From Candidimonas nitroreducens (GTDB lineage Bacteria > Pseudomonadota > Gammaproteobacteria > Burkholderiales > Burkholderiaceae_B), in assembly GCF_002209565.1 (NCBI RefSeq), contig NZ_NJIH01000004.1:124001-188000 (forward strand): a stretch of DNA of 64,000 bases, in the 5' to 3' direction. A model generated the notes under the pieces. It was not told where the DNA came from, did not search any database, and was given only the letters and a program-made list of their open reading frames with translations. A program made the position numbers and the translations under genes. The first letter of the stretch is position 1, and every line of letters starts with the position of its first letter. Below, in pieces: positions 44,265-55,539 of the stretch.

Positions 44265-45923
44265 TCAGACTCGATTCCAGTCGAAACTGGCCTGCTCGCC
44301 CTTGCCGTACAGCTTCAGGGCGCCCTTTTCTCCCGATGCATTGGGTCGATAGAAAATCCAGTTTTGCCAAGCGGTCAGGCGCCCGAACACCCGGGTCTCC
44401 ATGGTTTCCACGCCGCCGAAGCGCAGATTGGCCTCCAGCCCGGTCAGCGCATCGGGCGACAGGGCGCGGCGCTCTTCCAGGGCCAGGCGAACCTCGTCGT
44501 CCCAGTCCAGGGCATCGAGCGCATAGGTGACCAGCCCCAGATCTTGCGCCGCGGCCGCACTGATGGGGGCGCCGGCGGCGCCGCGCACCGCCTCGATGGC
44601 CGGCGCTTCGTCATAGTAGCGGCGCTGGATGCGGCTCTGGCCGTTGACCATGGGGTAGTAGCCGAAATTGGCTTCGTCCAGCGCGATCGTCGCCGGCTCT
44701 GCGGCTTCGTCGTCGTCGAGCATATAAGAGCGGTCGCAGGCCAGGGCCAGCTCGAGCAGCGTGCCGACGAAGCACGAACCCGGCTCGATCAGCGCATACA
44801 GGGAACGCGAGGTCACGTCCAGGCGCGCCAGGGTACGGCGCAGCATGCCTGTGGTTTCGCGCACGAACCAGTGGTCGGCGAATTTCTGCAGGACGGCGTC
44901 GGCCGCCAGCACTTGCTCGGCGTCGCCAGCGGTGCGTATCACCCAGGTGCCGATATCGAGTTCATTGGTACGCATGTGCAGGATGGCGTCGTCCAGTTCG
45001 CGCACCATGCGCAGCGGCCACCACTCCGCACCCTGGGCCAGGATGGCGTCGATGTCGGCAGCCACCGGCGCCTCGGGCGCGCGCACCGTCCACTCGGCCA
45101 GGCGCTTGTCGCGGTCGATGCGCACTTCCACATATTTGTAGGCCAGGCCGTCGGCGCCGGCGGTGCGCTGCAGCGGCGTGAGTTCGACACCGCGGGCGTC
45201 GGCCGGCCGGTCGCTGCCGGCGGCCAGATCCTGCGCGCGCTGCTTCACGCCATCGGCGAATTGCGCCGGCTTGATGATGGCATCGACCAGGCGCCAGTCT
45301 TTGGCGCGCTGGCCGCGCACGCCCTCGACCAGGGTGCAGAAGATGTCGGCATGGTCGTGGCGCACCTTGCGCTTGTCGGTGACGCGGGTCAGCCCGCCGG
45401 TACCGGGCAGCACGCCCAGCAGGGGCACTTCCGGCAGCGCCACCGCCGAAGAGCGGTCGTCGATCAGCAGGATCTCGTCGCAGGCCAGCGCCAGTTCGTA
45501 GCCGCCGCCCGCGCAGGCACCATTCAGGGCCGCCACGAACTTCAGCCCGCTATGGCGGCTGGAGTCTTCGATGCCATTGCGGGTTTCGTTGGTGAATTTG
45601 CAGAAGTTGACCTTCCAGGAATGCGAGGACAGGCCCAGCATGAAGATATTGGCGCCCGAACAGAAGACGCGGTCTTTCAGGCTGGTGACGACCACGGTGC
45701 GCACCTCGGGGTGTTCGAAGCGGATGCGCTGCAGCGCGTCGTGCAGCTCGATATCCACACCCAGGTCATAGGAATTCAGCTTGAGCTTGTAGCCGGGACG
45801 CAGGCCGCCGTCTTCCGCCACATCCATGGCCAAAGTCGCCACCGCGCCGTCGAAGGACAGCTTCCAGTGCTTGTAGAGATCGGGATGAGTGCGGAAATCG
45901 ACCGCGGCGGAAAGATCGCTCAT
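44265..45923 (-). CDS. boxC: 2,3-epoxybenzoyl-CoA dihydrolase BoxC
   Basis: A 552-residue enzyme of the enoyl-CoA hydratase/crotonase superfamily that opens the epoxide ring to 3,4-dehydroadipyl-CoA semialdehyde and formate. It consists of two crotonase-like modules, with CSGANIFMLGLSSHSWKVNFCKF and ALNGACAGGGYELALACDEI in the first. The ATG at 45923 has an AGGAG site (AGGAGCCGCTC) before it. First gene of the boxCBA operon; its promoter region contains a TGCA-N6-TGCA site at 45974. Confidence 0.97.
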   Translation of the reverse strand: MSDLSAAVDFRTHPDLYKHWKLSFDGAVATLAMDVAEDGGLRPGYKLKLNSYDLGVDIELHDALQRIRFEHPEVRTVVVTSLKDRVFCSGANIFMLGLSSHSWKVNFCKFTNETRNGIEDSSRHSGLKFVAALNGACAGGGYELALACDEILLIDDRSSAVALPEVPLLGVLPGTGGLTRVTDKRKVRHDHADIFCTLVEGVRGQRAKDWRLVDAIIKPAQFADGVKQRAQDLAAGSDRPADARGVELTPLQRTAGADGLAYKYVEVRIDRDKRLAEWTVRAPEAPVAADIDAILAQGAEWWPLRMVRELDDAILHMRTNELDIGTWVIRTAGDAEQVLAADAVLQKFADHWFVRETTGMLRRTLARLDVTSRSLYALIEPGSCFVGTLLELALACDRSYMLDDDEAAEPATIALDEANFGYYPMVNGQSRIQRRYYDEAPAIEAVRGAAGAPISAAAAQDLGLVTYALDALDWDDEVRLALEERRALSPDALTGLEANLRFGGVETMETRVFGRLTAWQNWIFYRPNASGEKGALKLYGKGEQASFDWNRV

Positions 45924-45973
45924 GAGCGGCTCCTGTAGTCTGGATGAATAATAATTCATGGCGAGTGATGGGA

Positions 45974-45987
45974 TGCATAATAATGCA
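45974..45987. promoter_or_regulatory. Putative BoxR operator TGCA-N6-TGCA upstream of boxC
   Basis: TGCATAATAATGCA is a perfect TGCA-N6-TGCA arrangement 50 bp before the boxC start. TGCA direct repeats are the known recognition element of the related BzdR regulator of Azoarcus. A matching site lies at 47277 next to boxR itself. Confidence 0.6.
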
Positions 45988-46106
45988 CTATTTTTCCACT
46001 GTCAAAGAAAAATGCAAAAAAATTCATTTTTCTTTCCGGAGAGGACGCCGCCGCACTGCCGCTGTCCTGTTTTCCGACGCCATCACTGCCCTGGGCAGCG
46101 CCCCGC

Positions 46107-46168
46107 CACTGCCCTGTCACTGCCCTGTCACTGCCCTGTCACTGCCCTGTCACTGCCCTGTCACTGCC
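46107..46168. repeat. 11-bp tandem array CACTGCCCTGT
   Basis: Five exact copies of CACTGCCCTGT start at 46107, 46118, 46129, 46140 and 46151, with a sixth partial unit up to 46168. A related CACTGCCCTGG occurs at 46084. The period is close to one DNA helical turn, and the array lies about 185 bp upstream of boxC and 150 bp after boxR. Confidence 0.9.
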
Positions 46169-46317
46169 ACCGCCACTGCCGCACACGCGCTACTGCACTT
46201 GCTTTACTGTCCGCCCGCTTCCCCTGCTTGGTTCCCGCGCCGGCGGCGCCGGTCGCGCCAATCACGCGATCTACAGCCGCAGCCAGCGGCAGCTATGCCC
46301 CAACACCCTAGTTCCCT

Positions 46318-47247
46318 CTATACAGGCAGCCCGGCCTCCTGCCGGATATGGGTGCGCAGCGCCTGGAAGCATTCCTGCAGGCTCTGGTGGCTGGTGGAGC
46401 AGGAGAAATCCGCCTTGGAATAAAAGGCCTCGCGGCTGGCCAGGATGCGCTTGAGGTCGGACATGGCTTCGTTATTACCGGCCATGGGGCGGAAATCGCC
46501 CTGCGCCATGACACGCGCCATGTGCTCTTCGGGCGTGGCCTGCACCCATACCGTATAGCAATGTGCCAACAGTTGGTTCAGGGCGGCAGGCTCGGACACC
46601 AGGCCGCCGGGGGTGGCCAGCACCATTTCGGGATACAGCTGCAGCGACTCTTCCAGCGCTCGCTTTTCGTAGCGCCGGTAGGCGCTGGGGCCGTAAAGAC
46701 TATGGATTTCGAGAATGCCGCAGCCGGCCACGCGCTCGATCTCGGCACTGAGCTCGACAAAGGCATAGCCCAGGTCTTGAGCCAGCATGCGGCCCAGCGT
46801 GGACTTGCCGGCGCCGCGCAGCCCGATCAGGGCGATTTGCTGCAGTTTGTTGCGGCGCCCCGCCGCCGCATGCCCGTCGTAGAGCTCGGCCAGCGTCTCG
46901 CGCGCCCGCTGCAGCTCGCTTTCGGAGCGATGCTCGAGCAGTTCGCGGATCAGCAGCCATTCGGGGCTGGAAGTGGTGACATCGCCCACCAGCTCGGCGA
47001 TCGGGCAATGAAAGGCCTGGGCGATCTGCTGCAGCAGCAGGATGGACACATTGCCGATGCCGCCTTCCAGATTGGCCAGGTGGCGTTCGGACACCCCGGC
47101 GCTTTGCGCCAGCGCCTTGCGCGTCATGCCGCGCATCGCCCGCAGGCGGCGCACGCGCTCGCCCAATGCCACCAGATAGGGTTCCTTGGTGCCGTCCATG
47201 GCCTCGGGGACTTCCGCCGCCTGGCGCTCGAGTGCTTTATTTTTCAC
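46318..47247 (-). CDS. boxR: Box pathway transcriptional regulator BoxR (XRE HTH + shikimate kinase-like)
   Basis: A 309-residue regulator of the BoxR/BzdR family. Residues about 25-85 form a Cro/CI-type helix-turn-helix (GMTRKALAQSAGVSERHLAN), and residues about 135-305 a shikimate-kinase-like domain with Walker A GLRGAGKSTLGR, which in BzdR binds benzoyl-CoA as effector. It should repress the box promoters until benzoyl-CoA accumulates. The start is GTG at 47247 with AGGG about eight bases upstream; an internal ATG at 47199 is possible. It lies between the boxCBA operon and the divergent ligase operon. Confidence 0.95.
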   Translation of the reverse strand: MKNKALERQAAEVPEAMDGTKEPYLVALGERVRRLRAMRGMTRKALAQSAGVSERHLANLEGGIGNVSILLLQQIAQAFHCPIAELVGDVTTSSPEWLLIRELLEHRSESELQRARETLAELYDGHAAAGRRNKLQQIALIGLRGAGKSTLGRMLAQDLGYAFVELSAEIERVAGCGILEIHSLYGPSAYRRYEKRALEESLQLYPEMVLATPGGLVSEPAALNQLLAHCYTVWVQATPEEHMARVMAQGDFRPMAGNNEAMSDLKRILASREAFYSKADFSCSTSHQSLQECFQALRTHIRQEAGLPV

Positions 47248-47276
47248 CCTGAATTACCCTAATAATTCGATTAACA

Positions 47277-47290
47277 TGCATTATAGTGCT
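47277..47290. promoter_or_regulatory. Putative BoxR operator TGCA-N6-TGC between boxR and the ligase operon
   Basis: TGCATTATAGTGCT lies 30 bp before the boxR GTG start in the divergent promoter region that also serves the DUF4863/benzoate-CoA ligase operon. It matches the boxC-proximal site in spacing, so BoxR could control itself and both arms of the pathway. Confidence 0.55.
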
Positions 47291-47436
47291 TGACACTTTC
47301 AATGAAAAGCCCTAATTTGCAGTCCAGCTGCAAGATTCTTCTTGACACTTACCCACACATTGCGCCGCAAGCCGCACGCCCCTCCCGGGGCCACGCCGCC
47401 TTGCGCAGCAGCCATTACAGCACAGGAGCCCTGGCC

Positions 47437-47919
47437 ATGAGCAGCACCGAAGCACAGTTCCGCGGCCTGATCGCGCCTATTGCCGCCAGCGTCGGCGGGC
47501 GCAGCCTCGACGCCGAACTGCAGCGCGAACTGAACCAGCGCTATCCGGCCCACGGTGAGGCCTATCGGCAGATCATGCAGTCCTGTAGGGACGGCATCGC
47601 GGCGGGCTGGATGTGCCCGCACGAGCACGGCGGCATCCGCTACGGCCGCGTGCTGGAAGCCGCGCCCGAGCTGGGCGGCTGTTCGGTCGACGTGGCGCAG
47701 ATGCAAGATGTTGCCGGCCCGCACCATCGTCATCCCAACGGCGAGATCGACCTCATCATGCCCCTGGACCAGCAGGCCGAATTCGACGGGCACCCGGCCG
47801 GCTGGCTGGTCTACGGCCCCGACACGGCCCACCGGCCCACGGTCAGCGGCGGCAGCGCGCTGGTACTGTACCTGCTGCCCGAAGGCGCCATCGAATTCAC
47901 CCGCCGCGCACAACAGTAA
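47437..47919 (+). CDS. DUF4863 family protein of the box cluster
   Basis: A 160-residue cupin-like protein of the DUF4863 family, which includes 4-hydroxylaminobenzoate lyase. The core contains WMCPHEHGGIRYGRVLE and GPHHRHPNGEIDLIMPL, with histidines suited to metal binding, and ends in GGSALVLYLLPEGAIEF. Homologues recur in box and related aromatic clusters but their role there is not settled; it could process a substituted benzoate or bind a pathway intermediate. AGGAG nine bases upstream supports ATG 47437. First gene of the rightward operon. Confidence 0.85.
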   Translation: MSSTEAQFRGLIAPIAASVGGRSLDAELQRELNQRYPAHGEAYRQIMQSCRDGIAAGWMCPHEHGGIRYGRVLEAAPELGGCSVDVAQMQDVAGPHHRHPNGEIDLIMPLDQQAEFDGHPAGWLVYGPDTAHRPTVSGGSALVLYLLPEGAIEFTRRAQQ

Positions 47920-48025
47920 GGGGGCGCGGCGCAAGACAGCACGTGCCCTCGCAGTGCACTCGCCTTGCCTCGCGCCGCAGCCGCACTACTCATATTTCCA
48001 TCCATTCCGATCGAGCGAGACACAC

Positions 48026-49582
48026 ATGAATTCCTGCCCACGCCTACTCAATTTCGCCCAGTACCTGAGCGAAGTCAACGCCGTGCGCGCCGCCAAACCG
48101 GCCTATATAGACGGCCAGCGCACCCTGAGCTACGGCGAGCTGGCCGAGCGCAGCGCGCGCTTTGCCGGCCTGTTGCAGGAGCTGGGCCTGCGGCGCGAAG
48201 AACGCGCCCTGCTGCTGATGCACGACACCGTCGACTGGCCGGTCGCCTTCCTGGGCGCCCTGCACGCCGGGGTCGTGCCGGTGGCCGTCAATACCCTGCT
48301 GACGGCCGACGACTACGCCTATATGCTGGCGCACAGCCGCAGCCAGGCGGTGTTCGTGTCGGGCTCGCTGCTGCCGATCCTGCGCGAGGCGCTGCAGCGC
48401 GGCCCGCACGAGGTCAAGCACATCGTCGTCTCGGAACCCACCGAAGCCCTGCAGGCGCCCTGTATCGATTTCGAAAGCCGCGTACAGGCCGCGCAGCCGG
48501 TGCGGGCCGCCGATACCCATGCCGACGAGATCGCCTTCTGGCTGTACTCGTCAGGCTCTACCGGCCAGCCCAAGGGCGTGGTGCACTCGCACGGCAACCT
48601 CTGGTATACGGTAGAACTCTACGGCAAGCCCGTGTTGGGTGTGCGCGAAAGCGACGTGGTGTTCTCGGCGGCCAAGCTGTTCTTCGCCTATGGCCTGGGC
48701 AATGCGCTCAGCTTCCCGCTGGCGGTGGGCGCCACCGTGGTGCTGCTGCGCGGCCGGCCGACCCCGCAGGCAGTGTTCGAGAAACTGGTGGAATTCCAGC
48801 CCACGGTGTTCTGCGGCGTGCCCACGCTGTACGCCAGCATGCTGGCCGCGCCCGACCTGCCCACGCGCGAACAAGTGGCGATGCGGGTCTGCGCCTCGGC
48901 CGGCGAGGCCCTGCCCAAAGAGCTGGGCGAGCGCTACACGGCACAATTCGGCTGCTACATCCTGGACGGCATCGGCTCGACCGAAATGCTGCACATCTTT
49001 CTTTCCAACCGCAGCGACGACCTGCATTACGGCACCACCGGCAAGCCCGTGCCCGGCTACGAGGTGCAGCTGCGCGACGAGCTGGGCGCGCCCGTGGCCA
49101 CCGGCAGCATCGGCGACCTGTACATCAAGGGGCCCAGCGCCGCCCTGATGTACTGGAACAATCGCGACAAGACACGCGCCACTTTCCTGGGCGAATGGCT
49201 CAAGAGCGGCGACAAATATATATGCGATGAGCAGGGCTACTATACTTATGCCGGCCGCAGCGACGACATGATCAAGGTCAGCGGCCAGTACGTCTCGCCC
49301 ATCGAGGTCGAGAACGTGCTGGTGCAGCACGAGGCCGTGCTGGAAGCCGCCGTCATCGGCGTGGCGGACGCGCAGGGCCTGGTCAAGACCGTGGCCTACG
49401 TGGTGTTGCGCCCGGGCCAGGATGGCGGCGACGCCGTCAAGGCCGCGCTGCAGGCCCACGTCAAGCACAGCCTGGCGCCGTTCAAGTACCCGCGCCAGAT
49501 CCATTTCACTGAAGAACTGCCGAAAACCGCGACAGGCAAGATCCAGCGCTTCCGCCTGCGCCAGATGGAAACCCAAGCATGA
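48026..49582 (+). CDS. bclA: Benzoate-CoA ligase
   Basis: A 518-residue adenylate-forming enzyme that activates benzoate with ATP and CoA. The P-loop is YSSGSTGQPKGVVHSHGN (near residue 174), the A5-like motif is DGIGSTEMLHIF, and the catalytic lysine near the C-terminus is in KTATGKIQRFRL. Family features (FFAYGLGNALSFPL, HYGTTGKPVPGYEVQL) are those of benzoate-CoA ligases. It overlaps the next gene by 4 bp. The product feeds BoxAB. Confidence 0.96.
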   Translation: MNSCPRLLNFAQYLSEVNAVRAAKPAYIDGQRTLSYGELAERSARFAGLLQELGLRREERALLLMHDTVDWPVAFLGALHAGVVPVAVNTLLTADDYAYMLAHSRSQAVFVSGSLLPILREALQRGPHEVKHIVVSEPTEALQAPCIDFESRVQAAQPVRAADTHADEIAFWLYSSGSTGQPKGVVHSHGNLWYTVELYGKPVLGVRESDVVFSAAKLFFAYGLGNALSFPLAVGATVVLLRGRPTPQAVFEKLVEFQPTVFCGVPTLYASMLAAPDLPTREQVAMRVCASAGEALPKELGERYTAQFGCYILDGIGSTEMLHIFLSNRSDDLHYGTTGKPVPGYEVQLRDELGAPVATGSIGDLYIKGPSAALMYWNNRDKTRATFLGEWLKSGDKYICDEQGYYTYAGRSDDMIKVSGQYVSPIEVENVLVQHEAVLEAAVIGVADAQGLVKTVAYVVLRPGQDGGDAVKAALQAHVKHSLAPFKYPRQIHFTEELPKTATGKIQRFRLRQMETQA

Positions 49583-50403
49583 CCGCAACCGCCGTTCCCG
49601 CCACCGCCAGCCGCAGCGAGCACGTGCGCATCCGCGCACTGGGCCGCGAACTGAGCATCGAGTACCAATGGATCGCCGCCGCGGATGCGGCCGCGCCGCT
49701 ACTGGTGTTCCTGCACGAGGGGCTGGGCTCGGTGTCGATGTGGAAAGACTTCCCCGCCCGCGCCTGCGCCGCGCTGGGCTGCCGCGGCCTGGTGTTCTCG
49801 CGCTACGGCTATGGTTCGAGCACGCCGCGCCCCGAGGCCGAGCGCTGGCCGGTCAGCTATATGCATGCCCAGGCCGAAGAAGTGCTGCCCGCGCTGTTCG
49901 CGGCCCTGGGCCTGGCAGACGAAAAACCCATATTGTTCGGCCACAGCGACGGCGGTTCCATCGCCCTGCTGTATGCGGCCATGTACCCCGACGCCCCGCG
50001 CGCCATCGTCGTCGCGGCGCCGCACATCTTCGTCGAGGACATTTCGGTGTCCAGCATCGAACAGGCGCGCCAAGCGTATCTGAACACCGATCTGCCGGCC
50101 AAGCTGGGCCGCTACCACCAGGTACCCGATTCGGCCTTCTGGGGCTGGAACCACATCTGGCTGGATCCGGCCTTCCGCGCCTGGAACATCGAAGCATACC
50201 TGGACAAGATCCGCTGCCCGATACTGGCCGTGCAGGGTGAAGACGACGAATACGGCACCCTGGAACAGATCCGCGGCATCCAGCGCCTGGCGCCGCAGGC
50301 ACGCCTGAGCATACTGCCCGACTGCCGGCATTCGCCGCACAAAGACCAGCCGGAAAAGCTGATCGCTGCCATGCGGGAATTCGTCGGCGGGCTGGGCGGG
50401 TAA
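49579..50403 (+). CDS. Alpha/beta hydrolase of the box cluster
   Basis: A 274-residue alpha/beta hydrolase with nucleophile elbow FGHSDGGSIAL (Ser near 117), oxyanion strand LLVFLHEGLGSVSMW, acid residue in GEDDEYG, and catalytic His in RHSPHKD. The HEGLGSVSMWKDFP pattern is common in hydrolases of the box cluster, where they may hydrolyse a lactone or CoA thioester by-product. The ATG overlaps the ligase stop by 4 bp (ATGA), so the two are co-translated. The precise substrate is unknown. Confidence 0.88.
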   Translation: MTATAVPATASRSEHVRIRALGRELSIEYQWIAAADAAAPLLVFLHEGLGSVSMWKDFPARACAALGCRGLVFSRYGYGSSTPRPEAERWPVSYMHAQAEEVLPALFAALGLADEKPILFGHSDGGSIALLYAAMYPDAPRAIVVAAPHIFVEDISVSSIEQARQAYLNTDLPAKLGRYHQVPDSAFWGWNHIWLDPAFRAWNIEAYLDKIRCPILAVQGEDDEYGTLEQIRGIQRLAPQARLSILPDCRHSPHKDQPEKLIAAMREFVGGLGG

Positions 50404-50478
50404 GGCCCCGCCGCGCCCTGCGCAAGGCCACAGGGCGGCCCATTCCCGGGACGGCATATTACGCGGCAACGCGCACAA

Positions 50479-50532
50479 GCGAACGCAGCGAACGCAGCGA
50501 ACGCAGATGGCCTGCCTCCGGCAGGCCATCTG
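50479..50532. terminator. Hairpin terminator between converging operons, with a 9-bp triple repeat
   Basis: CAGATGGCCTGCC (50504-50516) and GGCAGGCCATCTG (50520-50532) form a perfect 13-bp stem with a 3-base loop, three bases after the Bug stop on the minus strand. Directly on its left lie three exact copies of GCGAACGCA (50479-50505). The strong stem probably terminates or protects transcripts of both convergent units; no long T run is present. Confidence 0.65.
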
Positions 50533-50534
50533 GC

Positions 50535-51512
50535 TTATTCCGCGTGCATGTGCCCCGCCTTGACCACCTTGCCCAGACGCGTGTATTCGTCTTGGGTGAA
50601 CTTGGTGAACTGGGCACGGTTGAAATCGCCCGGCTCGATGCTGGTCTTCTTCAGGGTATCCAGCACCTCGGGGGCCTTGGCCGCCTTCAGAATGGCCGCA
50701 TTCATTTTGTCGAGGATGTCAGCCGGCGTGCCGGTGGGCGCGAACATCCCTTCCCAGTGGCCGATGCGGATGTTGGGGAAGCCTTCTTCGGCTGCGGTCG
50801 GAATGTCCGGCGCGCTGGCCAGGCGGCCGCCCCAGGTGGTGGCCAGCGCCTTGAGCTTGCCGCCCTTGACCAGCGGCAGGGTCACGATACTGGCCTCGGA
50901 CGTCATGTCGACCTGGCCGCCGATGACGGCCGCGACGCCTTCCGAGCCGCTTTTATACGAAATCATCTGGATCGGCAGGCCGGTTTCCTGCTTGACCATG
51001 GCGCCGACGAAGTCCGGTGTGCTGCCCACGCCCGCGCGCGAGAAAGTGATGCGGCTGACGTGGTTCTTCTTGGCGTTGGCGACGAATTCCTTCAAGCCAT
51101 GCGCGGGATTGGAAGGATTGGTGACGATGACGGAAGGCGCCACGCCCATCAGGCCCACGGGTGTGAGCTGGTCGTCTTTATAGGGCTGATCGGAGCGTAT
51201 CTGGCTGTTGGTGACGATGCCGTTGCCCGCCACCAGGAAGGTATAGCCGTCGGGTTTGGCGCGCGCCACGTGCGCCGAACCCACCACGCCGCCGGCGCCG
51301 GGCCGGTTCTCGACGATGATGCTCTGGTGCAGGTCTTTGCCTATCTGCTTAGCGAAGACGCGCGTGATCAGGTCGATCCCGCCGCCCGGCGAGAACGGCA
51401 CGACAATGGTAACGGGCCGATCGGGCCAGGCCGCGGCCTGGGCGCCCAGCGGAGCGAGCCCGGCCGCTACCCCGGCCGCGACCAAGGTCTTCAGCATCTT
51501 TCTTCTTTGCAT
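50535..51512 (-). CDS. Bug-type tripartite tricarboxylate transporter substrate-binding protein
   Basis: A 325-residue periplasmic receptor of the Bug/TctC family. Residues 1-26 form a signal peptide (RKMLKTLVAAGVAAGLAPLG), the mature start is WPDRPVTIVVPFSPGGGIDL, and the family loop ENRPGAGGVVGSAHVARA is present. The ATG at 51512 is preceded by AGGAGAAGAAT. An aconitase gene lies 208 bp upstream in the same direction, and a LysR gene beyond it, suggesting citrate or another tricarboxylate as ligand (inference). Confidence 0.93.
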   Translation of the reverse strand: MQRRKMLKTLVAAGVAAGLAPLGAQAAAWPDRPVTIVVPFSPGGGIDLITRVFAKQIGKDLHQSIIVENRPGAGGVVGSAHVARAKPDGYTFLVAGNGIVTNSQIRSDQPYKDDQLTPVGLMGVAPSVIVTNPSNPAHGLKEFVANAKKNHVSRITFSRAGVGSTPDFVGAMVKQETGLPIQMISYKSGSEGVAAVIGGQVDMTSEASIVTLPLVKGGKLKALATTWGGRLASAPDIPTAAEEGFPNIRIGHWEGMFAPTGTPADILDKMNAAILKAAKAPEVLDTLKKTSIEPGDFNRAQFTKFTQDEYTRLGKVVKAGHMHAE

Positions 51513-51720
51513 ATTCTTCTCCTGAGTTTTGGATAATGAGAGACTGCATGTAGCGTCCGCCAGGCCCTCCCGTTGCCAGCCTGCGGACGTATTCAAACCC
51601 TGTATCGGTTCGCCCAGCGGCGGCACGCCCAGCCGCCCGCCCGGCGCGTATTCCGGTGCCGGAACCGCGCCTGATCTCGCAGGCGCCGGGCTAAAACCGA
51701 TGATCCGGCCAACCCGGGCA

Positions 51721-54459
<2,739 letters not shown>

Positions 54460-54480
54460 AGCGAGCCTCCGTGAAAATCG

Positions 54481-54608
54481 AATACCCGATTCCTGGTACG
54501 GATCGGGCTCTTTGATTTTATGGGTCTCGACGCTCCATCATATAAAAGCTGTCAGGCCATATTCCATAAGGATTACTTATAGAATTGGCGCTGCGGCGGC
54601 AAACCGGC
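54481..54608. promoter_or_regulatory. Palindromic LysR-type operator upstream of aconitase
   Basis: ATTCCATAAG (54561-54570) and CTTATAGAAT (54576-54585) form a 10-bp dyad with one mismatch and a 5-base spacer, which contains the T-N11-A pattern of LysR sites. It lies about 100 bp before the aconitase start and next to the LysR gene stop (54609). AT-rich sequence around it (TATAAAAG) may supply the -10 element. Confidence 0.6.
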
Positions 54609-55493
54609 TCAGACCGCGTCCAGCAGCGCCGCGAACTCGGACGCCAGGGACGGCCGCAACTGCGGCGCCCAGGCCATGCGTATTTCGAAGCGCGGCAGAT
54701 CCGCGCCATCGCTGATGTCCAGCACCCGCACGTCCTGGTGCAGGACACGCCGCACGGAGGCCGGCAGCAGGCAGACGCCCAGGCCGGCCGCCACGCAAGC
54801 CAGCGCCGTAGTGGAACGCTCGACCTCCTGCACCACGCGCCCTTCGCCTCCGGCCCTGCGCATCGCCGCCAATATGCGCATGCGCAGAAACGGCAGGTTG
54901 CGCTCGGGAAACCAGATCAGCCCGGCGCGGGCGATCTCCGCCAGGCTGACCTTGCCGTCGCGCCCTATCGAAAGGCTGGCGGGAACCACCGCCACCATGG
55001 GCTCGCGGCTGACGACTTTTTCGCGCATGCGCCCCGTCAGCGACACCGGTGTGTGCAGCAGCGCGACGTCGATGGTGCCGTGCGCCAGCGCCTGAGCCTG
55101 CGACAGATTGCCCATTTCGCGCAGCACGATCTCTACCCCCGGGCGCCGCGCGCGGAACGCGCACAGGGCTCGCGGCAGCACGGTGTGCGTGGCCAGCGTG
55201 ACGAAGCCTATGGTCAGCCGGCCGGCCAGCCCCGCGGCCACCGCCTTGGCGCGCAGCGCGGCCGCATCGGCGCGAGCCAGGCTCTCGCGCATGTCGTCGA
55301 TGATCGCCAGGCCGGCGGCAGTCAGATCCGCCCCGGCGCGCGAACGCACCAGCAGCTGCACGCCGAGGTCGCGCTCCAGCTTGTTGATGACCTGCGTCAG
55401 GGCCGGCTGCGACACATCCAGGTACTCGGCCGCCTTGGTCAGGCTGCCCAGATCCGCTACCGCCAGGAAGTAGCGCATGTGGCGATTTTCCAT
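54609..55493 (-). CDS. LysR family transcriptional regulator
   Basis: A 294-residue LysR-type regulator. The helix-turn-helix is residues 4-62 (MRYFLAVADLGSLTKAAEYL, QPALTQVINKLERDLG), and the effector domain extends from about 90 to 285. GAGGAG five bases before the ATG at 55493 supports the start. It lies upstream of, and in the same direction as, the aconitase and Bug receptor genes, with a palindrome in the intervening region, so it may activate them in response to a tricarboxylate. Confidence 0.92.
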   Translation of the reverse strand: MENRHMRYFLAVADLGSLTKAAEYLDVSQPALTQVINKLERDLGVQLLVRSRAGADLTAAGLAIIDDMRESLARADAAALRAKAVAAGLAGRLTIGFVTLATHTVLPRALCAFRARRPGVEIVLREMGNLSQAQALAHGTIDVALLHTPVSLTGRMREKVVSREPMVAVVPASLSIGRDGKVSLAEIARAGLIWFPERNLPFLRMRILAAMRRAGGEGRVVQEVERSTTALACVAAGLGVCLLPASVRRVLHQDVRVLDISDGADLPRFEIRMAWAPQLRPSLASEFAALLDAV

Positions 55494-55539
55494 GGGACTC
55501 CTCGAGGCTGCGCCAGGCCGCTTCAGCCGCCGATTCGCG

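Larger units (their letters stand above)
45924..46317. promoter_or_regulatory. boxC upstream region
   Basis: This 394-bp gap, between the boxC start and the boxR stop, holds a likely BoxR operator (45974-45987), an AT-rich tract (45985-46035) suitable for the boxC promoter, and, further upstream, an 11-bp tandem array (46107-46168). The remaining 46169-46317 is GC-rich without recognisable features. Confidence 0.6.
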
